Positions 12,412-25,400 of a stretch of 64,000 nt of DNA are shown here, one piece after another. The notes beneath the pieces are model-generated. The model made no database searches. It worked only from the letters and a program-made list of their open reading frames with translations, and was not told the DNA's origin. The translations under genes were made by a program, and so were the position numbers. The number at the start of each line of letters is the position of its first letter. The first letter of the stretch is position 1. The stretch is from Blastomyces gilchristii SLH14081 (lineage: Eukaryota; Ascomycota; Eurotiomycetes; Onygenales; Ajellomycetaceae): the NCBI RefSeq assembly GCF_000003855.2, contig NW_003101674.1, positions 477,694 through 541,693 on the forward strand. The letters run 5' to 3'.

Positions 12412-12600
12412 ACAGTCTGACTAACTTTTCAATTGAAAATAGACTAATAAACATCTCAATTGAAATAGTCTGATTAACTTTTCAATTAAATATAGACTAA
12501 TAAATCTCTCAATTGAAACAGTCTGATCAACTTTTCATTTGAGAATAGATTAATAAATCTCTCATTTGAAATAGTCTGATCAACTTTTCATTCAGAGAGT
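12412..12600 (+). repeat. 53-bp tandem repeats just before LINE-A ORF1
   Basis: Units starting ACAGTCTGACTAACTTTTCA or close variants begin at 12412, 12465, 12518 and 12571, an exact 53-base period; the last is partial. They end immediately before the ORF1 ATG at 12604. LINE-C has the repeat starting only at 63380 and 63433, and LINE-B also shows two copies. Confidence 0.85.
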
Positions 12601-12603
12601 AAA

Positions 12604-13985
12604 ATGAGTTCAAAAATACACTGAGTTGATGTGAAAAAAGATGCTTTCTCAGATGCTATCGCTGAAATTGAAATTCTGGAGAGAAGAAAGAAGGATAAAA
12701 TAGAGAAATAACAAGTGATTAAAATACAGAAACTTGAAAAAGTAAGTAAAATTCTTGAAAAACAGTGTCTGAGTGAGATGAATGAAGAAGTTCTGTTAAT
12801 TCTTTATACTCAGACTAGACAACTATAAAAGATGATCAAGTTCAAACTTGCAATTTCAAACACAGTTTAAAAAACATTGAAAATTCCTAGTACAATCACT
12901 GACTCTTTATCTTACTCTTCTTCTTTCTCTACTTCTTCTTCTTCTTCTTTGAATCAGAAGAAAATATATGCTTAAGCAGCTAAATCTACTGTCTCTACAC
13001 CTGCTGTCTCAAAATCTGCTTAAAATTCTGAGAAAACTGAGAAGAATACTGCTCATACTTCTATTCATAGAAAAGTAGAGAAAAAAATGTAAAAAGAGAA
13101 AAACTTTCAAATCTTCAGAAATAGAAGACTTATTCTCAAAGTCTCAAATCAGAATATCTTATAGAGAAACAAGCTAAACTCAAATCTCATTTTCAGAATT
13201 GAAAATGAAATTAATCAGCGGTTCTTTTCTCAGTTAATAACTGATATTAAAGTTCAAAAATCAGTTATAGCTTCAATTGAGTCATTCTTCTTTAAAAATT
13301 CCATCATTCTGACTATAATACCTGAATTCAGTGCAGAATTCCTCATTCAGAATGAGAATCTCTGAAAATCAGTAATAGAATCTTTATTAAACACAACAAT
13401 TCTATCTGAGAGAGATGAAAAGTGAAATAAATTCATTCTTTATAACATTTTAGTTGAAATTTTTGACTGTGAAGAAGAAATGCTACTTCTTAAAAATAAA
13501 TTAGAAGAATATAATTCTATTCAACTGAGAAAAGAGTCTGTATAATTAAATTCAATTGAGTTCAGATAAAGCAGAAGAAATGTCTCTGTTCTAGTGTATA
13601 TAAAAACACTTGAATAATCAAAGATCTCTGAAGTAAGAGTAGCAGATTTGAAAATGAGAGTTCATGAATACAAAGACTCAAGAATGAATCTCAAAGCTTA
13701 AACACAGTGTTCAAACTATTAAAGATATGAATACTTTATAATCTCTTATTTTAGAGACTTAAAATATGCATTCTGTGCTAGAGATTATAAAACTAGTGAG
13801 TATAAATATGAAACATACTCAAAAAGAGATGAAATATGTTAATATACTCTACTTAAATACTCTAATTGTAAAGAAAAATATATATCTAGCTCAAAAGAAT
13901 GTATATTTACTTCAATAACTTAAAGAAACTGAAGAAAAGATAAAGCTCAAAGTTAATCTAAAACTGAAGAGAATAGTCAAGTCAG
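12604..13985 (+). pseudogene. LINE-A ORF1 (nucleic-acid chaperone-like, zinc knuckles)
   Basis: From ATG 12604 one frame, read through stops, gives a Lys/Glu-rich coiled-coil-like start (KLEKVSKILEKQC), a Ser/Thr-rich linker, a central domain and a Cys-rich tail near 13690-13920. That tail resembles the several CCHC knuckles of Tad1 ORF1 proteins. Some knuckle Cys and Gly positions have become Tyr, Arg or Ser by G-to-A change. Stops are mostly TGA and TAA at Trp and Gln codons. ORF1 proteins bind the element RNA; this copy cannot make a full one. Confidence 0.75.
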
Positions 13986-14229
13986 TAAATCTGAAACTGT
14001 AAGCTTAAAAAGAAGAAACTCTCAACTATCTAAATCTTCAAACTTCAATTCTTCAGCTAAATGTAAATAGAATTTAAATTCTCAAACTTCTATTAAGATT
14101 AGAGAATTGAGAAAAGACTCTGATAATAAACTAGATAGAATACAAGCAGTTAAGATTCCTGCTTTTTAAAATAGTTATAATCTACTATCTGATAATAGTA
14201 ATTAGATTCTACTCTATCTCTACTCTCTT

Positions 14230-17200
14230 TTAGTATGAATATGTAATAAAACTAATAAAAAATGTTTAGAAACTATTCAAAAATCACATTTATTTAAAAC
14301 AATGTGAATAGAAACTCAAATTGTATTTATTATTATCTTCAAATTATATTTGAATGAACAGTTGATTTTGTACTTCTTTAGAAATCAAATTTTAATACTG
14401 AGTAAAAATATATCATTTCTTATTCAATCTACTACTGCTTTCTATCTCAAAAGTCTGAGATAAAGTTAAGAGTAGTAATCTATGAAAGAAAGAGATTAAG
14501 ATATTAATTTAATCTAAGATTTAATATTATATCTGACCCTGATATTCTAGTGAGTGATATTATAAATAAAGAGAATGAGTTTAATACTATACAGCTTATA
14601 AATATCTATAATGAGAAGTCAATGAAGAAAAATATCAATATCTGAATAATTAATAGAGAATTTTTAAACATAACTCTGTTAAAAAACTCTATAATTGTAG
14701 AAGATTTTAATACACATCATCTCTGATAGAATTCAGAATGCAAAAGAGCAGTAAGAGTAGATAAACTAGTTAAATAAATCTTTGAGTATTCAATAGATCT
14801 AGTTAACAAGTCTGATCAATAAACATTCTTTAGAAAAGATATAAAACAGAAATCTATCATAGATTTAATCTTCATATTATAAAATCTAATTGAAAAAAGA
14901 CTTATAAACTGGTTTATTAATTTAAATAAGACATCAGAATCAGATTATGAGATTATTCAATTTGATATTGAACTGAGTGAAAAATAAATAAGTGAAAATC
15001 CTCTTCTCTCTAATCAGTATAACTTTGAAAAAGCAGATTGAAAAGCAGTTGAAGAAAGTATAAAACTGTTAAAATCTGAAAAGCAGAGTGAGCTCTATTG
15101 AAATCTCAGTCAAGATATCTCAAATGAAATACTTAAGAATAGAGTAAAGCTTATTACATCTATTATTCTAACAAGTGTTAGAAATAATATTTCAAAGAAA
15201 AAGTCTTCAGAGTATTTCAAATCTTGATGAAATGAGAATATCATATCTAAAAGAAAATAATTAGTCACTGTTAGAAGAGATTGAAAGAATGATATAATAT
15301 CTAATAAAGAGTTCCAAGCTGTCAGAAATGAATATTTTTCAGATATTAAAAGAGCTAAAACAGACTGCTGGAACAAATTTATTGAAGAAGTATAAGAAAA
15401 AGAAGTTTTTAAAGCTTTCAACTATACTAAAATAAGAAGTGTAGTACAACTTCCAGTCTTAGAATATGAGTTTCAGAATGAATTATATACAGTAAATTCT
15501 TTTGAGAAAAAATGTCAATCTTTCATAAGAATTCTCTTTCAAAACTTATCAGATTCAGATTCACAGAAAGAGAATATATCACTTTATAACTATATTAATG
15601 AAAATAACTCAGAATGATCTGAACTTATACAAGATGAATTAGAGTCAGCTATCTTCTTAAGTTCAACTAAAACTGCTGCAGAGCCTGATTCAATCAATCA
15701 CTTAATTATTTCAAATACATATTTCTACTTAGACTGACCGTGTGACCGTGTCCGAAACCAGGACCAGATTTTTTAATAGTCTCATTACCAATTCGACTGA
15801 TCTCATTACATAGTTTTAACATTAGATAGTAGTTCTATACTGTCTCAGTGAGACTTACTGTCTACTCTTATCACATTTTTCAAATGAGATTATGATTTCT
15901 ACTTCTCAATTTAAATTATTTTTATTGCTTTAAATGACTTTAAATCTCATTTGAGTGTTACCAAAAAGCATGACTTTTTAAAAAATTAAAAATAGTCTAA
16001 AAAAAACCTTAAAATGTCTAAAAATAGTAACTTTATGTCAAGAATGAGACTAAATGAGATCAAATGAGATCACTTTCTCATTTTGTTCAAGTTATGATTT
16101 CATTTTAAGATCTCATATATAGTCACTTTGCATGTTTTTTTAATGACTAGTCTCAGTGGGATTCACGCCAAGAAATGTATGAGACCAGATCAAATGAAAT
16201 TAAACATGAAATTCATGATTGCGGCGGCCAGTCTATTTCTACTTAAGAAATGAATATTTTAAGCTCTTTTTCAATCTCTTGAAAAATGATTATCATTCTG
16301 AATGCTGAAGAGAATTCACTGAAGTGATTCTTATAAAACCTAATAGAAAAGCTTCAATTTCTAAGTCATATAGAGTAATATCTCTATTGAACCATCTAGA
16401 AAAGGTTTTAGAAAAGATAATAACTACTAGACTATTCTTTATAAGCTCTATTAATAATTCTCTTCTATTTAGTGAATAAATGAGAGATAGAAAATAATGC
16501 TTTGCAATTGACACTGTTCTCTCAGTTGTTTATAATATTTAAATAGCAAAGTATAAAGATCTGATCTCAACTGCAGTTTTTATTGATATAAAAGATACAT
16601 TTAATCATGTTTTAAAGTTAAAAATAATTCAGACTTTGAAGATATTAAAACTGTCACTTTCTTTAATAAAATAAGTTAACTGTTTTATATCTAAACAAAT
16701 CATGCAACTATTCTTTGATGAGATAAAATAAGATAAGACTGAGATAAAAATAGAAGTACTGTAAGAATCTTCAATCTGACTCATTTTATTTGTAATATAC
16801 ACTGTATATCTATTCAAGAATAGAGATATGAAAATAGTGAGATTTTTAAGCTATATAAATAATATTAATCTAGTCTACAGTTCAAAAACAATCAAAGAGA
16901 ATTTAGAAGTAATTGAAAAAGCAGTAAGAAAAATCTTTATTAGAGTAGATATCAATCAAATTTAATTTAATATAAATAAAACTGAGTTAATTCATTTCTT
17001 TTCTAAATTCAATGAGAAAAAACTATGTCTAACTCTTTTGAACAAAGATATTAAACTCAGTTTAAATGTTAAATGATTAGAAGTATGATTAAACTTGAAG
17101 TTGAATTTTAAATATTATGTTCAACAAAGAACTATCAAGACAGAAAGACTATTAAATAGTATAATCAGACTATTAAATACAGAGAGAGATCTATTCTTTC

Positions 17201-18720
17201 AGGCTATAAGACAGTTATACATAGCCTGTATTATCTCAGTAGCTGATTATAAAGTTCAAGTTTAATAAAATAATTAAGGAAATTTCACTGAACTATTTCA
17301 AAGTCTGTAAAACAGAGCTTTAAGAAGAATTCTGAGAGTATTCAAATCATCTTCTATTAAAGCAATGAAAATTGAAGCTTCAATTCTCTTTTCTATTATT
17401 AGATATGAAAAGATCTGTATAAATTATATTCTGAGAGTTATACAGATGAGCTCAAATCATATAATCAGAGAAAGAGTCTCTTCTTCATTTTCATCAATTA
17501 ACTCAGCAAGTGAACTGATTTAACATAGATTTCTTGATTGAAATGAAAATAATTCTTCAAAGAAAATACTCTCTCAACTATATAGACTATATTCACTGAT
17601 TAAAAACCAATTTTCTTTATTAAATGTTGAGAAAGTTGATTATGAGAAGATATCTCTCTGAAGAGAAAAGTCTGAATCTCTCATAAACTTATAAATAAGT
17701 GAACTATCTAAAGAGAGAGAATATAAACAGTATTTGAAGAAGATCTCTAAAATCAATATAAAAGACTCTATTCTGATTTACTCAGATGACTCTAAAAATG
17801 AGAATCTGAATAGATTAGATACAGGCATTGCTTATACTGAAGATAATATCAATTTTATCTCAGATTTCTGCAATTTAGACTGTGAATCTGAAGTCTTTGA
17901 TACTGAACTATTTATAATAGTAAAAGCTTTCAAACTCATTGAAATAAAATCTTATAAAAGAAAAAATAGTTTAAAAGAGATATAAATATTCTCTGATAGT
18001 TAAGCTGCTTTAAAAAAGACTCAGAAATAGTTAGATTCATAATAATCAAATGAATCTTGAACTGATTTTATACTCTGTTTTGAAAATTCAAAAGAGAAGA
18101 ATATTAGAATTGATAATTTATCTGCACTAAGTTCCTGCTTATATGAATATTCATGATAATGAATTGACTAATTCAGCTGTAAAAAAGAGTTCAGAATTCA
18201 GCAGATTTATTCAAAAAATAGTGTTCTAATCTTTTATAAAGAGAAAGATAAAAGAATCTTATTTAGATAAGTGAAATAAAAGCTGGCACAAATAAAAGAA
18301 GAGTATACATTATTCAAGATTTGAAATAAAACTCAAGTAGAAATCTTGTTTAATTGAATATAAAAAGAAAATATTCTCATCTATAATTCAGCTGAAACTA
18401 GAATATGATTATTTCAAATCTTATATATAAAGATTTGATAATAGATTTGATTTAATAGAATACTCATTCTGCAATGTAAATAAAAATCCTGAGTATATTA
18501 TAATACACTGTATATTATACAATAGTCTCAGAGCTAGATTGAAAGAGAAGTGTAATCTAAATTAATTAGATATAAGATTCTTATTCTCAACTGAGACAGA
18601 AATTAAATACTTAATAGACTTTCTATCAGAAACTCAAGCAGCTATAAGAAAATGACTAAATTCAGAAATATCTGAATATGAAGAGAGAGAAATTGATCAG
18701 ATATTAGTCTGTTAAAACAG
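14230..18720 (+). pseudogene. LINE-A ORF2 (endonuclease, RT, RNase H)
   Basis: Read through stops, the frame shows an APE-type endonuclease with the DFNTHH box at about 14700-14720. RT follows near 16270-17330; its catalytic YIDD is changed to YINN near 16852. RNase H lies at about 17740-18090, with a YSDDS start and an IFSDS motif. A C-terminal Cys/His-rich end precedes the stop near 18715. A MITE sits between endonuclease and RT. The changed catalytic Asp residues and many stops make it inactive. Confidence 0.82.
15731..16234 (+). mobile_element. MITE copy 1, 504 bp, 10-bp target duplication
   Basis: The element starts AGACTGACCG and ends CGGCCAGTCT, an imperfect terminal inverted repeat. 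It is flanked on both sides by the identical 10 bases ATTTCTACTT (15721-15730 and 16235-16244). It has no coding capacity and contains many AAATGAGAT/CTCATTT words in both orientations. A second copy is at 34204-40389. A 9-11 bp duplication is typical of Mutator-like elements, so a MULE-derived MITE is the best guess; no transposase is seen here. Confidence 0.85.
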
Positions 18721-18758
18721 CTATACACTATTCATTAATAATGTTATTTTATTATAGT

Positions 18759-19121
18759 TGTGGCGGGCTGCGCCCGATCAATCATATAGACTATTCCGTT
18801 ACACTCCACAGATTTCAACCGCTCCATTCTCAAACGCGTACGCCCCGATTCTCAGCCATTCTCAATCACTGATCCTCGGCTGCTACAAACGTGTACGCTC
18901 TGATTCTCGGCCATTCTCAATCACCGATCCTCAGCTGCTACTAACGCGTATAGATTCTTCCACTCTGAAGCTCCATCACATATGCCATCACATACATGTA
19001 TAAATATCCACTTCAATCACTGATTCTCACACTTTCTCTTTCTTTTCCTTCTCTAATGTTTTTGTCTTTATTATATAAGACCTATCAATAATACCAATCT
19101 ATTCAGCGTAGGCCTCTTACA
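18759..19121 (+). repeat. 5' LTR of Gypsy-3 with internal 55-bp duplication
   Basis: Begins TGTGGCGGGCTGCGCCCGATC and ends CTCTTACA. A 55-base unit containing GATTCTCAGCCATTCTCAATC starts at 18831 and again at 18886, with a partial third start at 18941. This explains the extra length compared with the 278-bp LTRs. Confidence 0.9.
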
Positions 19122-19429
19122 CTAGAAAAACATTCATCATCTTCTTATTAGAAATGATTATTCATGCATCATCTTCTCATTAGAAACAATTATTTATTGA
19201 GAGATATCTGAATGTGTAATGATGTGTAAAGAAAGAGAAACAATCAGTTAAAGTAAATATCAAGTTCTCAGATAGAAGCTTGCTTGTCAGTCACTCTGGC
19301 CCTGCAATAAGATCTTACAAGAGAATATCAGTGAAAGACCTGAGAGTTCTGACACTCAGATATATGAGAATATAATTACACTTCTTCAGATTTCACAGAT
19401 ATCACATATCTGACAAATAATATAATCAT

Positions 19430-20600
19430 GTCTAATAATAATATGAGAGAACTCTTGAGCATGAGTATAGAAGTGATATCACAGTAGCTCTGAGCAATGT
19501 TGAAATTATAACAGTAACAGATAGCAGACATACATGTGACTTAACAACTTCAATATAAAGAGATTCATCAATTAACTCATGTGATTTCAACACCTACAGA
19601 ATTGAATACAAAAGTGCTAAAAGAATGCTTAGATACTCTCACATATTTTAATACTTCTGATCTCACTCTCTACTCATTATGAAGAATGGAAATGCTTGTG
19701 AAACTGAGTGTAGATGAAGATGTCATTGATTCATTAATTAATCAAGATTGATATATTAATGAATGATTGAAGAATTGTGTGAAACAGAAGTTTTATTCAT
19801 GAATGAAAGCATGTGAACCAGTGTTACAAATATCTGATAATATTATGAAATATCTTGATGTTCTGTTCTGAGACACTGCCATGCAACAGAAAGTGTTAGA
19901 TTGATTACAGAGTGTCTGACAGAGAAATACTTCTCTTACAACATTCATCTCTGACTTCAATATCAAAATTCTAGAAGTAGATGATCAATCTTGAAAGAAT
20001 TAAATGAAGATTAGCATGCTTAAAAAGATATTAACTTTCAAACTCTTACAGACTCTTGTAAGTGTAGATGAAGATCAGACTTATAAAGACTTCTGCACAC
20101 AGCTCTGAACATTGAATAACTGTCTTATCAAGCTTAAGAGTATATAGAATAGTAGCAGAAGACATTACATTTCAGTCACTTATACATCTGCACTGAAGAA
20201 TAACAACAATGATGCAGATGCTATGAACTGAGTAGACTTGAATATCTATGCATAAGCAAGAATCTTCACTGTTTGAACAGGCTTCTAAGTCTCTGAGATC
20301 ACTTCTGAATAAGTCACTGATTAATGTTAATATGAAGTGTGCATCAACTGTAACTGATCAGAACACATTGCTTTCAACTGCTGATTAATCTATGTGCCTT
20401 CATACTCAAGAGAAAGATCAGTGCCTTCTCATTTGAAGAATGAATCAGCATCTGTTCATGTCAATCATGTTATATTGAAGAAAGATTTGAAAGATAACTA
20501 TGAGAATATCTCAGTAAAACAGGGAAAAGATTAGCTTCTATTCAAATTTATAAACAGGAGCTTGAAGAGGTCAGATAATAATAATTTGAAGAGAAAATGA
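19430..20600 (+). pseudogene. gag of Gypsy-3
   Basis: Equivalent to the Gypsy-1 gag, from the ATG in ATCATGTCTAATAATAATATG (near 19428) through the CCHC zinc knuckle near 20335-20380. Trp positions are TGA or TAA and no long open frame survives. Confidence 0.8.
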
Positions 20601-23600
20601 CAATGAATGTGATTCTTGTATCTACTGTAATTGATAACATATATAATATGACAGTTATAATAGACAGTGATCTATGTCACTATGTAATAATAAAATCTTC
20701 AGTTGTAAGATATTATAATCTTCAGTGTATTCTCTTATTAAAATCCTGACTTCTCACAGAATTTGATGATTCAAAAGACATTTGTACCTGTTACATAGTG
20801 AAGTTGATCATAGATGTGAGAGAACATCAATGTGAAGATACCTATATATATAAAGTTAATAATCTTGATTATAATCTTATATTAGAACTTGTCTGACTAT
20901 CTGAACAAGATATCTTGTTAAATGCTTGAAACAGAAGCTTGATATTTCCTAACAATAATAGAATTTATAAAGATGACATTTACAAGATCATGAATCTGAC
21001 ACAGATCTCTGTTAATGTGTATGAAATACTCTGAAAAAGAAGTCACTGACAGTAAGATTATGTAATAATCTATTCTGTCAGTCTGACTGATATTAAAAAG
21101 GCTCTAGAAAAGTTATTCTGTGTTATAATAACAGATTCTTATACAAAACTCTCTCAATAATATCATGAATATCTAGATGTCTTCTGATAAGATAATATTA
21201 TGAATATACTCTTCTTATAAGATTTCAAAGTGAATCACAGTATCAAGTTAGAGAAAAAAAATGATAAGAACTCTGAACTGTTATGAGACTCTCTTTATAA
21301 CATGTTCTGAGATGAACTTCTTCTTCTTTGAAAGACACTCAATAATCTGTTGAATAAAGAATTCATATGTATTAGCAACTCTTTCACTGCAGCCTCTATT
21401 CTCTTTGTAAAGAAATCAGATAAAGAACTTCAGTTCTGTGTGAATTATTGAGAATTGAATAGATTAATAAAGAAAGACTGTTATTCTTTATCTCTTATCA
21501 ATGAAACTCTAGCTTGTATTGAACAAGCTCAATGATTTATAAAGTTAGATGTTATTACTGTGTTTCATAAGATCTGTATCACTGAAGAAGATGAGTGACT
21601 TACAGCATTCTGAACACAATATAATCTCTTTAAATGAGTAGTCACACTCTTTGAACTGATTAATGCTCTCAGTATATTTCAGAAGTATATTAACTGAGCC
21701 CTCTGAGACTTTCTTAATGAATTTGTATCTGCTTATCTAGATAACATTCTCATCTTCACTGATAAATTCAGAAGAGAATATCAAGAGTATGTGTAAAGAG
21801 TATTATAATAACTATAAGAAGCAGGACTATCAATTGATATTAATAAGTGTGATTTTGAAGTCAAGAGTACTAAATACTTAGGTTTCATCATAGAAGCTGG
21901 CAAGGGAATCTGAATAAACTCTGAGAAGATCACTGCTATTCTTGAATGAAAGGCTCTGTACACTGTGAAAGATGTATAAAGCTTCATCAGATTTGCTAAT
22001 GTCTATCAGTGATTTATACAAAACTTCTCAGATATTGTGAGATCACTTACAGAACTTACTAAGAAAGACTCAGTATTTCAATGATCAGTGAATGCTGAAG
22101 CTGTATTTACACAGATAAAGAAGATATTTATTAATACTTCTCTACTGATAATATTTAATTCTGATTGTAAGATAGTTATTAAAGCTGATTTCTCTGACTA
22201 TATGATAGAAGAAGTGATATTGTAATATAATGATGAAGATGTTTTATAATCATATATCTTCATATTTAAGAAACTGAGTTCTGCTGAATATAATTATAAG
22301 ATCTGTGATAAGAAACTTCTTACAATTGTATACTGTTTAGAAGAATAGAACTCTGAACTCTGAAGTATCTCTGAATTTAAGATAGTCACAGATTATAAGA
22401 ATCTCAAATACTTTATAACTATCTATAAACTCACTGAATAACAGATGTGATGATCTGAGTTCTTAAGCTGCTTTTATTTTACAATACACTATCATTCTGA
22501 CAGTCAGAACTCAATGACAGATGCTCTCTCTTAATGAGAGTAAGATATGTTATTCAATGTAACAGATACTTACTAAATGAACTGAGAGCACTGACTCTTG
22601 AATCTGAAGATACTAGTTAATTAAGATGAAACAGCTTACAGCACTATACATGCTTCTCTGATTAGAACTGTTACTGATATCTTAACTTCTTCTGAACCTA
22701 CATTAGATGAGCTATAACATACAGCAGCTTAAACTGATAAACTTCTTCAAGTACTTACTGAAGCAGTATGACAAGAAGCACTCTGATTTCTTCTAGAATT
22801 ATATATAAGAACTGACATCTTAGAATGTTCAATCAATAATAATAATACTCTAGAATTCTGTGAATAATACTGAGTCTCTGACTCTAAATTCTTACACACT
22901 CAGATAATGCAAGAGATGCATAATTTATATATAACTGATTATTCAGGCTGTGAACAACTGTATAGAATAATCTTCTGAGAATTCTATTAATCTAAGATAT
23001 TAAACAGTATCAGATGCTTTATCTGAAACTGTAACTACTGTTCTTCTATTATTTTATAAAAGAACTGTAGAAAAGATCTACTGAAATCACTTAATATTTC
23101 TGATAGAATCTGATAAGATGTAGTGATTAACTTTGCTATTAATCTATCTGAGAGTAAGAGTTATAGAAATATTCTGATCATTGTGAATTGATTGAGCAAA
23201 GATATAATATTAAAACCTTGTAGTAAAATAAATGTTAAACAAGTTATCAATGCTTTTCTATGAAGCTTATTCTATTGAATATATGAATTGCTAAGATCTA
23301 TAGTATTGAATTAAAGCTGTTAATTTGTGATTACTCTCTGAACAAGAATCTGTCAAGTTCTCAAGATTATATACTGTCTGTCAACTACTTATCACTTCAA
23401 GACTGATGATGCATCAGAACAGACAATTCAGACTGTGAAGAATTATCTTCATAAGTTCTGCAACTACTCATAAGATGATTGATATAATCTTCTTCTATAT
23501 ATAGAGATTGCTATTAATAATTAAGATGCTGTTTCAACAGATATAAGCTCATTCTTTCTTATATATGAATATCACATGAAAGTGTTGAATCTTCTAGAGA

Positions 23601-24170
23601 TCACATAGTTCACACTGAATCTCTGCAGTTCAATTCAAATCACTGATAATATAGTAATAAAGCTTCAAGACATCTGTGACTGAGCAGAGATCTTTATAGC
23701 AACTATGAAATAAGATTAAGAAGATTAAATTAATATCTGACAAGATTCTGCAGAGCAGTATAAGATAGAAGATCTTGTATAATTGAATCTTAAGAATATA
23801 CAAATCACATGTTCATCTCATACACTAGATTACTGCTATGTCAGATATAAAGTGATAGAAGTTCTAGATAGTCATAACTACTATCTTGATACATTATCAG
23901 AGATTTATAATGTTTTTTATATAAGCTTGCTCTGCTGCACTGTCACTGATCTATTCTCTTCTCAACTGACTTCTGATTGACAGTTATCAGAGATCATAGA
24001 AGAAGACAATGAACTTGAGTGAGAGATTGAAGATATTCTCAATAGAAGACTCTGCAGCTGCAGCTGACAATATCTTGTGAAATAAGTCAGCTATAATCAA
24101 TCAATCTAGACTCTGAGTTCCATGTTATCTGAAACAGTAGTTCTTGATTGATGAGAACTGCTTCTGAAAG
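20600..24170 (+). pseudogene. pol of Gypsy-3
   Basis: Protease (near 20600-20900), RT (near 21290-22080), RNase H (near 22160-22520), integrase (near 22880-23850) and chromodomain (near 23995-24165) can be followed through stops. An open piece at 23783-23980 covers the integrase C-terminal segment before the chromodomain. RT catalytic YLDD reads YLDN. Confidence 0.8.
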
Positions 24171-24181
24171 AGAGGAACTAA

Positions 24182-24544
24182 TATGACAGGCTGTGCCTGA
24201 TCAATCATATAGACTATTCTGTTACACTTCACAGATTTCAATTGCTTCATTCTCAAATATGTACACTCTGATTCTCAGTCATTCTCAATTACTGATCCTC
24301 AGCCGCCACAAATATATACACTTCAATTCTCAGTCATTCTCAATCATCAATTCTCAGCTGCTACTAACACATATAGATTCTTCCACTCTGAAGCTTCACT
24401 GCATACATCATCATATACATGTATAAATATTCACTTCAATCACTGATTCTCACACTTTCTCTTTCTTTTCCTTCTCTAACATTTTTCTCTTTGTTATATA
24501 AGACCTATCAATAATACTGATCTATTCAGTGTAGGCCTCTTACA
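24182..24544 (+). repeat. 3' LTR of Gypsy-3
   Basis: Starts TATGACAGGCTGTGCC (the canonical TGT has become TAT) and ends CTCTTACA. It has the same 363-bp structure and duplication as the 5' LTR, with more transitions. Confidence 0.88.
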
Positions 24545-24868
24545 ATAATCTATCTTTACTTTACTTTTTCTTTTCTATTCTTTTCTATCTACTTATTGAA
24601 TATGTTTATCTTTAAGACTTTATTCTCTTTTTCTTTGTCATGATATTTTCAAATGATTTTAAAGTATCAGAAGGTGTTAAAATACTGTAATTTATAAAGA
24701 GTTTTTATATTCTGAGCTAGAATTTTCTGATTTTGTATATCTGAAATTGATAAATGTATAATAGTTAACTCTATAGATATTAGAAAAACTCTGAGAACTT
24801 TTAATTCTCAGATAGATATTATAGTCTCTGACTACATACATCTATAATTAAAGAATAATAATAATAAT

Positions 24869-25400
24869 GATAAAAAGTAGAAAAAGATAAATATTGTAAA
24901 GAAGAAAATAAAGTAAAAAACAGCTTATTAAATAGTAAAACAGTAAAAAGATATAAATAAAACTATAAGAGCTACTTAATAACAAATTGAAAAAGAGCTT
25001 AAAAATGTAAGAAAAACTTAAGAATAAAAGAAAAGAAAGAATAAACTGCTATATAACAGTAATTACAGTTAAATAAAAAGAAATTCAAAAATTCAAAAAT
25101 CATCTTTTTAATCAGAAAAGTAGACTTTTAATTTTATAAAAATTGATTAAATTATACTTTCAGAGCTCTGTTAGAGTGCTTATAAATTCACTATTAGAGA
25201 AATCTGATAATATTACAATTTTTACTGATTTAATAACTACTTATTTACTAAATTTACTTTCAATCAAGATTTTATATTCTGAGTGAGTTATTAAGTTAAG
25301 TAAACATTTACAGAATCAGCTGTATATTTTTATATGTAATTTTCTATATATATTTCATCATATAATATATCACCTTAAAATCTAATTGCATTGTTGAGAT
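24869..25400. other. AT-rich interval, nothing recognised
   Basis: Very A-rich on the plus strand up to about 25080, then mixed AT-rich DNA. It lies between the LINE-A tail and a sharp rise in GC at about 25400. I see no coding frame or repeat terminus. Confidence 0.5.

Larger units (their letters stand above)
18759..24544 (+). mobile_element. Gypsy-3, mutated chromovirus with long LTRs
   Basis: A 5.8-kb element inserted in the 3' UTR of LINE-A. Its flanking 5-mers are ATAGT (left) and ATAAT (right), one G-to-A change apart. LTRs are both 363 bp, 85 bp longer than in Gypsy-1. Coding order is the same as Gypsy-1, with stops throughout; the RT box reads YLDN near 21733. The chromodomain region (about 24000-24120) is readable. 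The 5' LTR is much less mutated than the interior and the 3' LTR. Confidence 0.9.
10847..24868 (+). mobile_element. LINE-A, Tad1-type non-LTR retrotransposon with nested insertions
   Basis: After subtracting a MITE (15731-16234) and Gypsy-3 (18759-24544) the element is about 7.7 kb, the same as LINE-B. It has a GC-preserved 5' end, a 5' UTR with internal repeats, ORF1 with zinc knuckles, ORF2 with endonuclease, RT and RNase H, a 3' UTR and an (AAT)n tail at 24853-24868. That layout fits fungal Tad1 elements. ATGATAAAA occurs just before the 5' end (10833-10841 area) and just after the tail, and may be the target duplication. All frames are broken. Confidence 0.88.

Noticed and set aside
15110..16817. 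Minus-strand frames over LINE-A ORF2, and 53900-54106 on the plus strand over LINE-B
   Set aside because: Antisense shadows of the endonuclease/RT; the two match one another only because the LINEs do.
18758..19003. 81-codon frame in the 5' LTR of Gypsy-3, with a similar one at 24193-24426
   Set aside because: Lies wholly in the LTR and follows its 55-bp duplication; no retroelement protein is encoded there.
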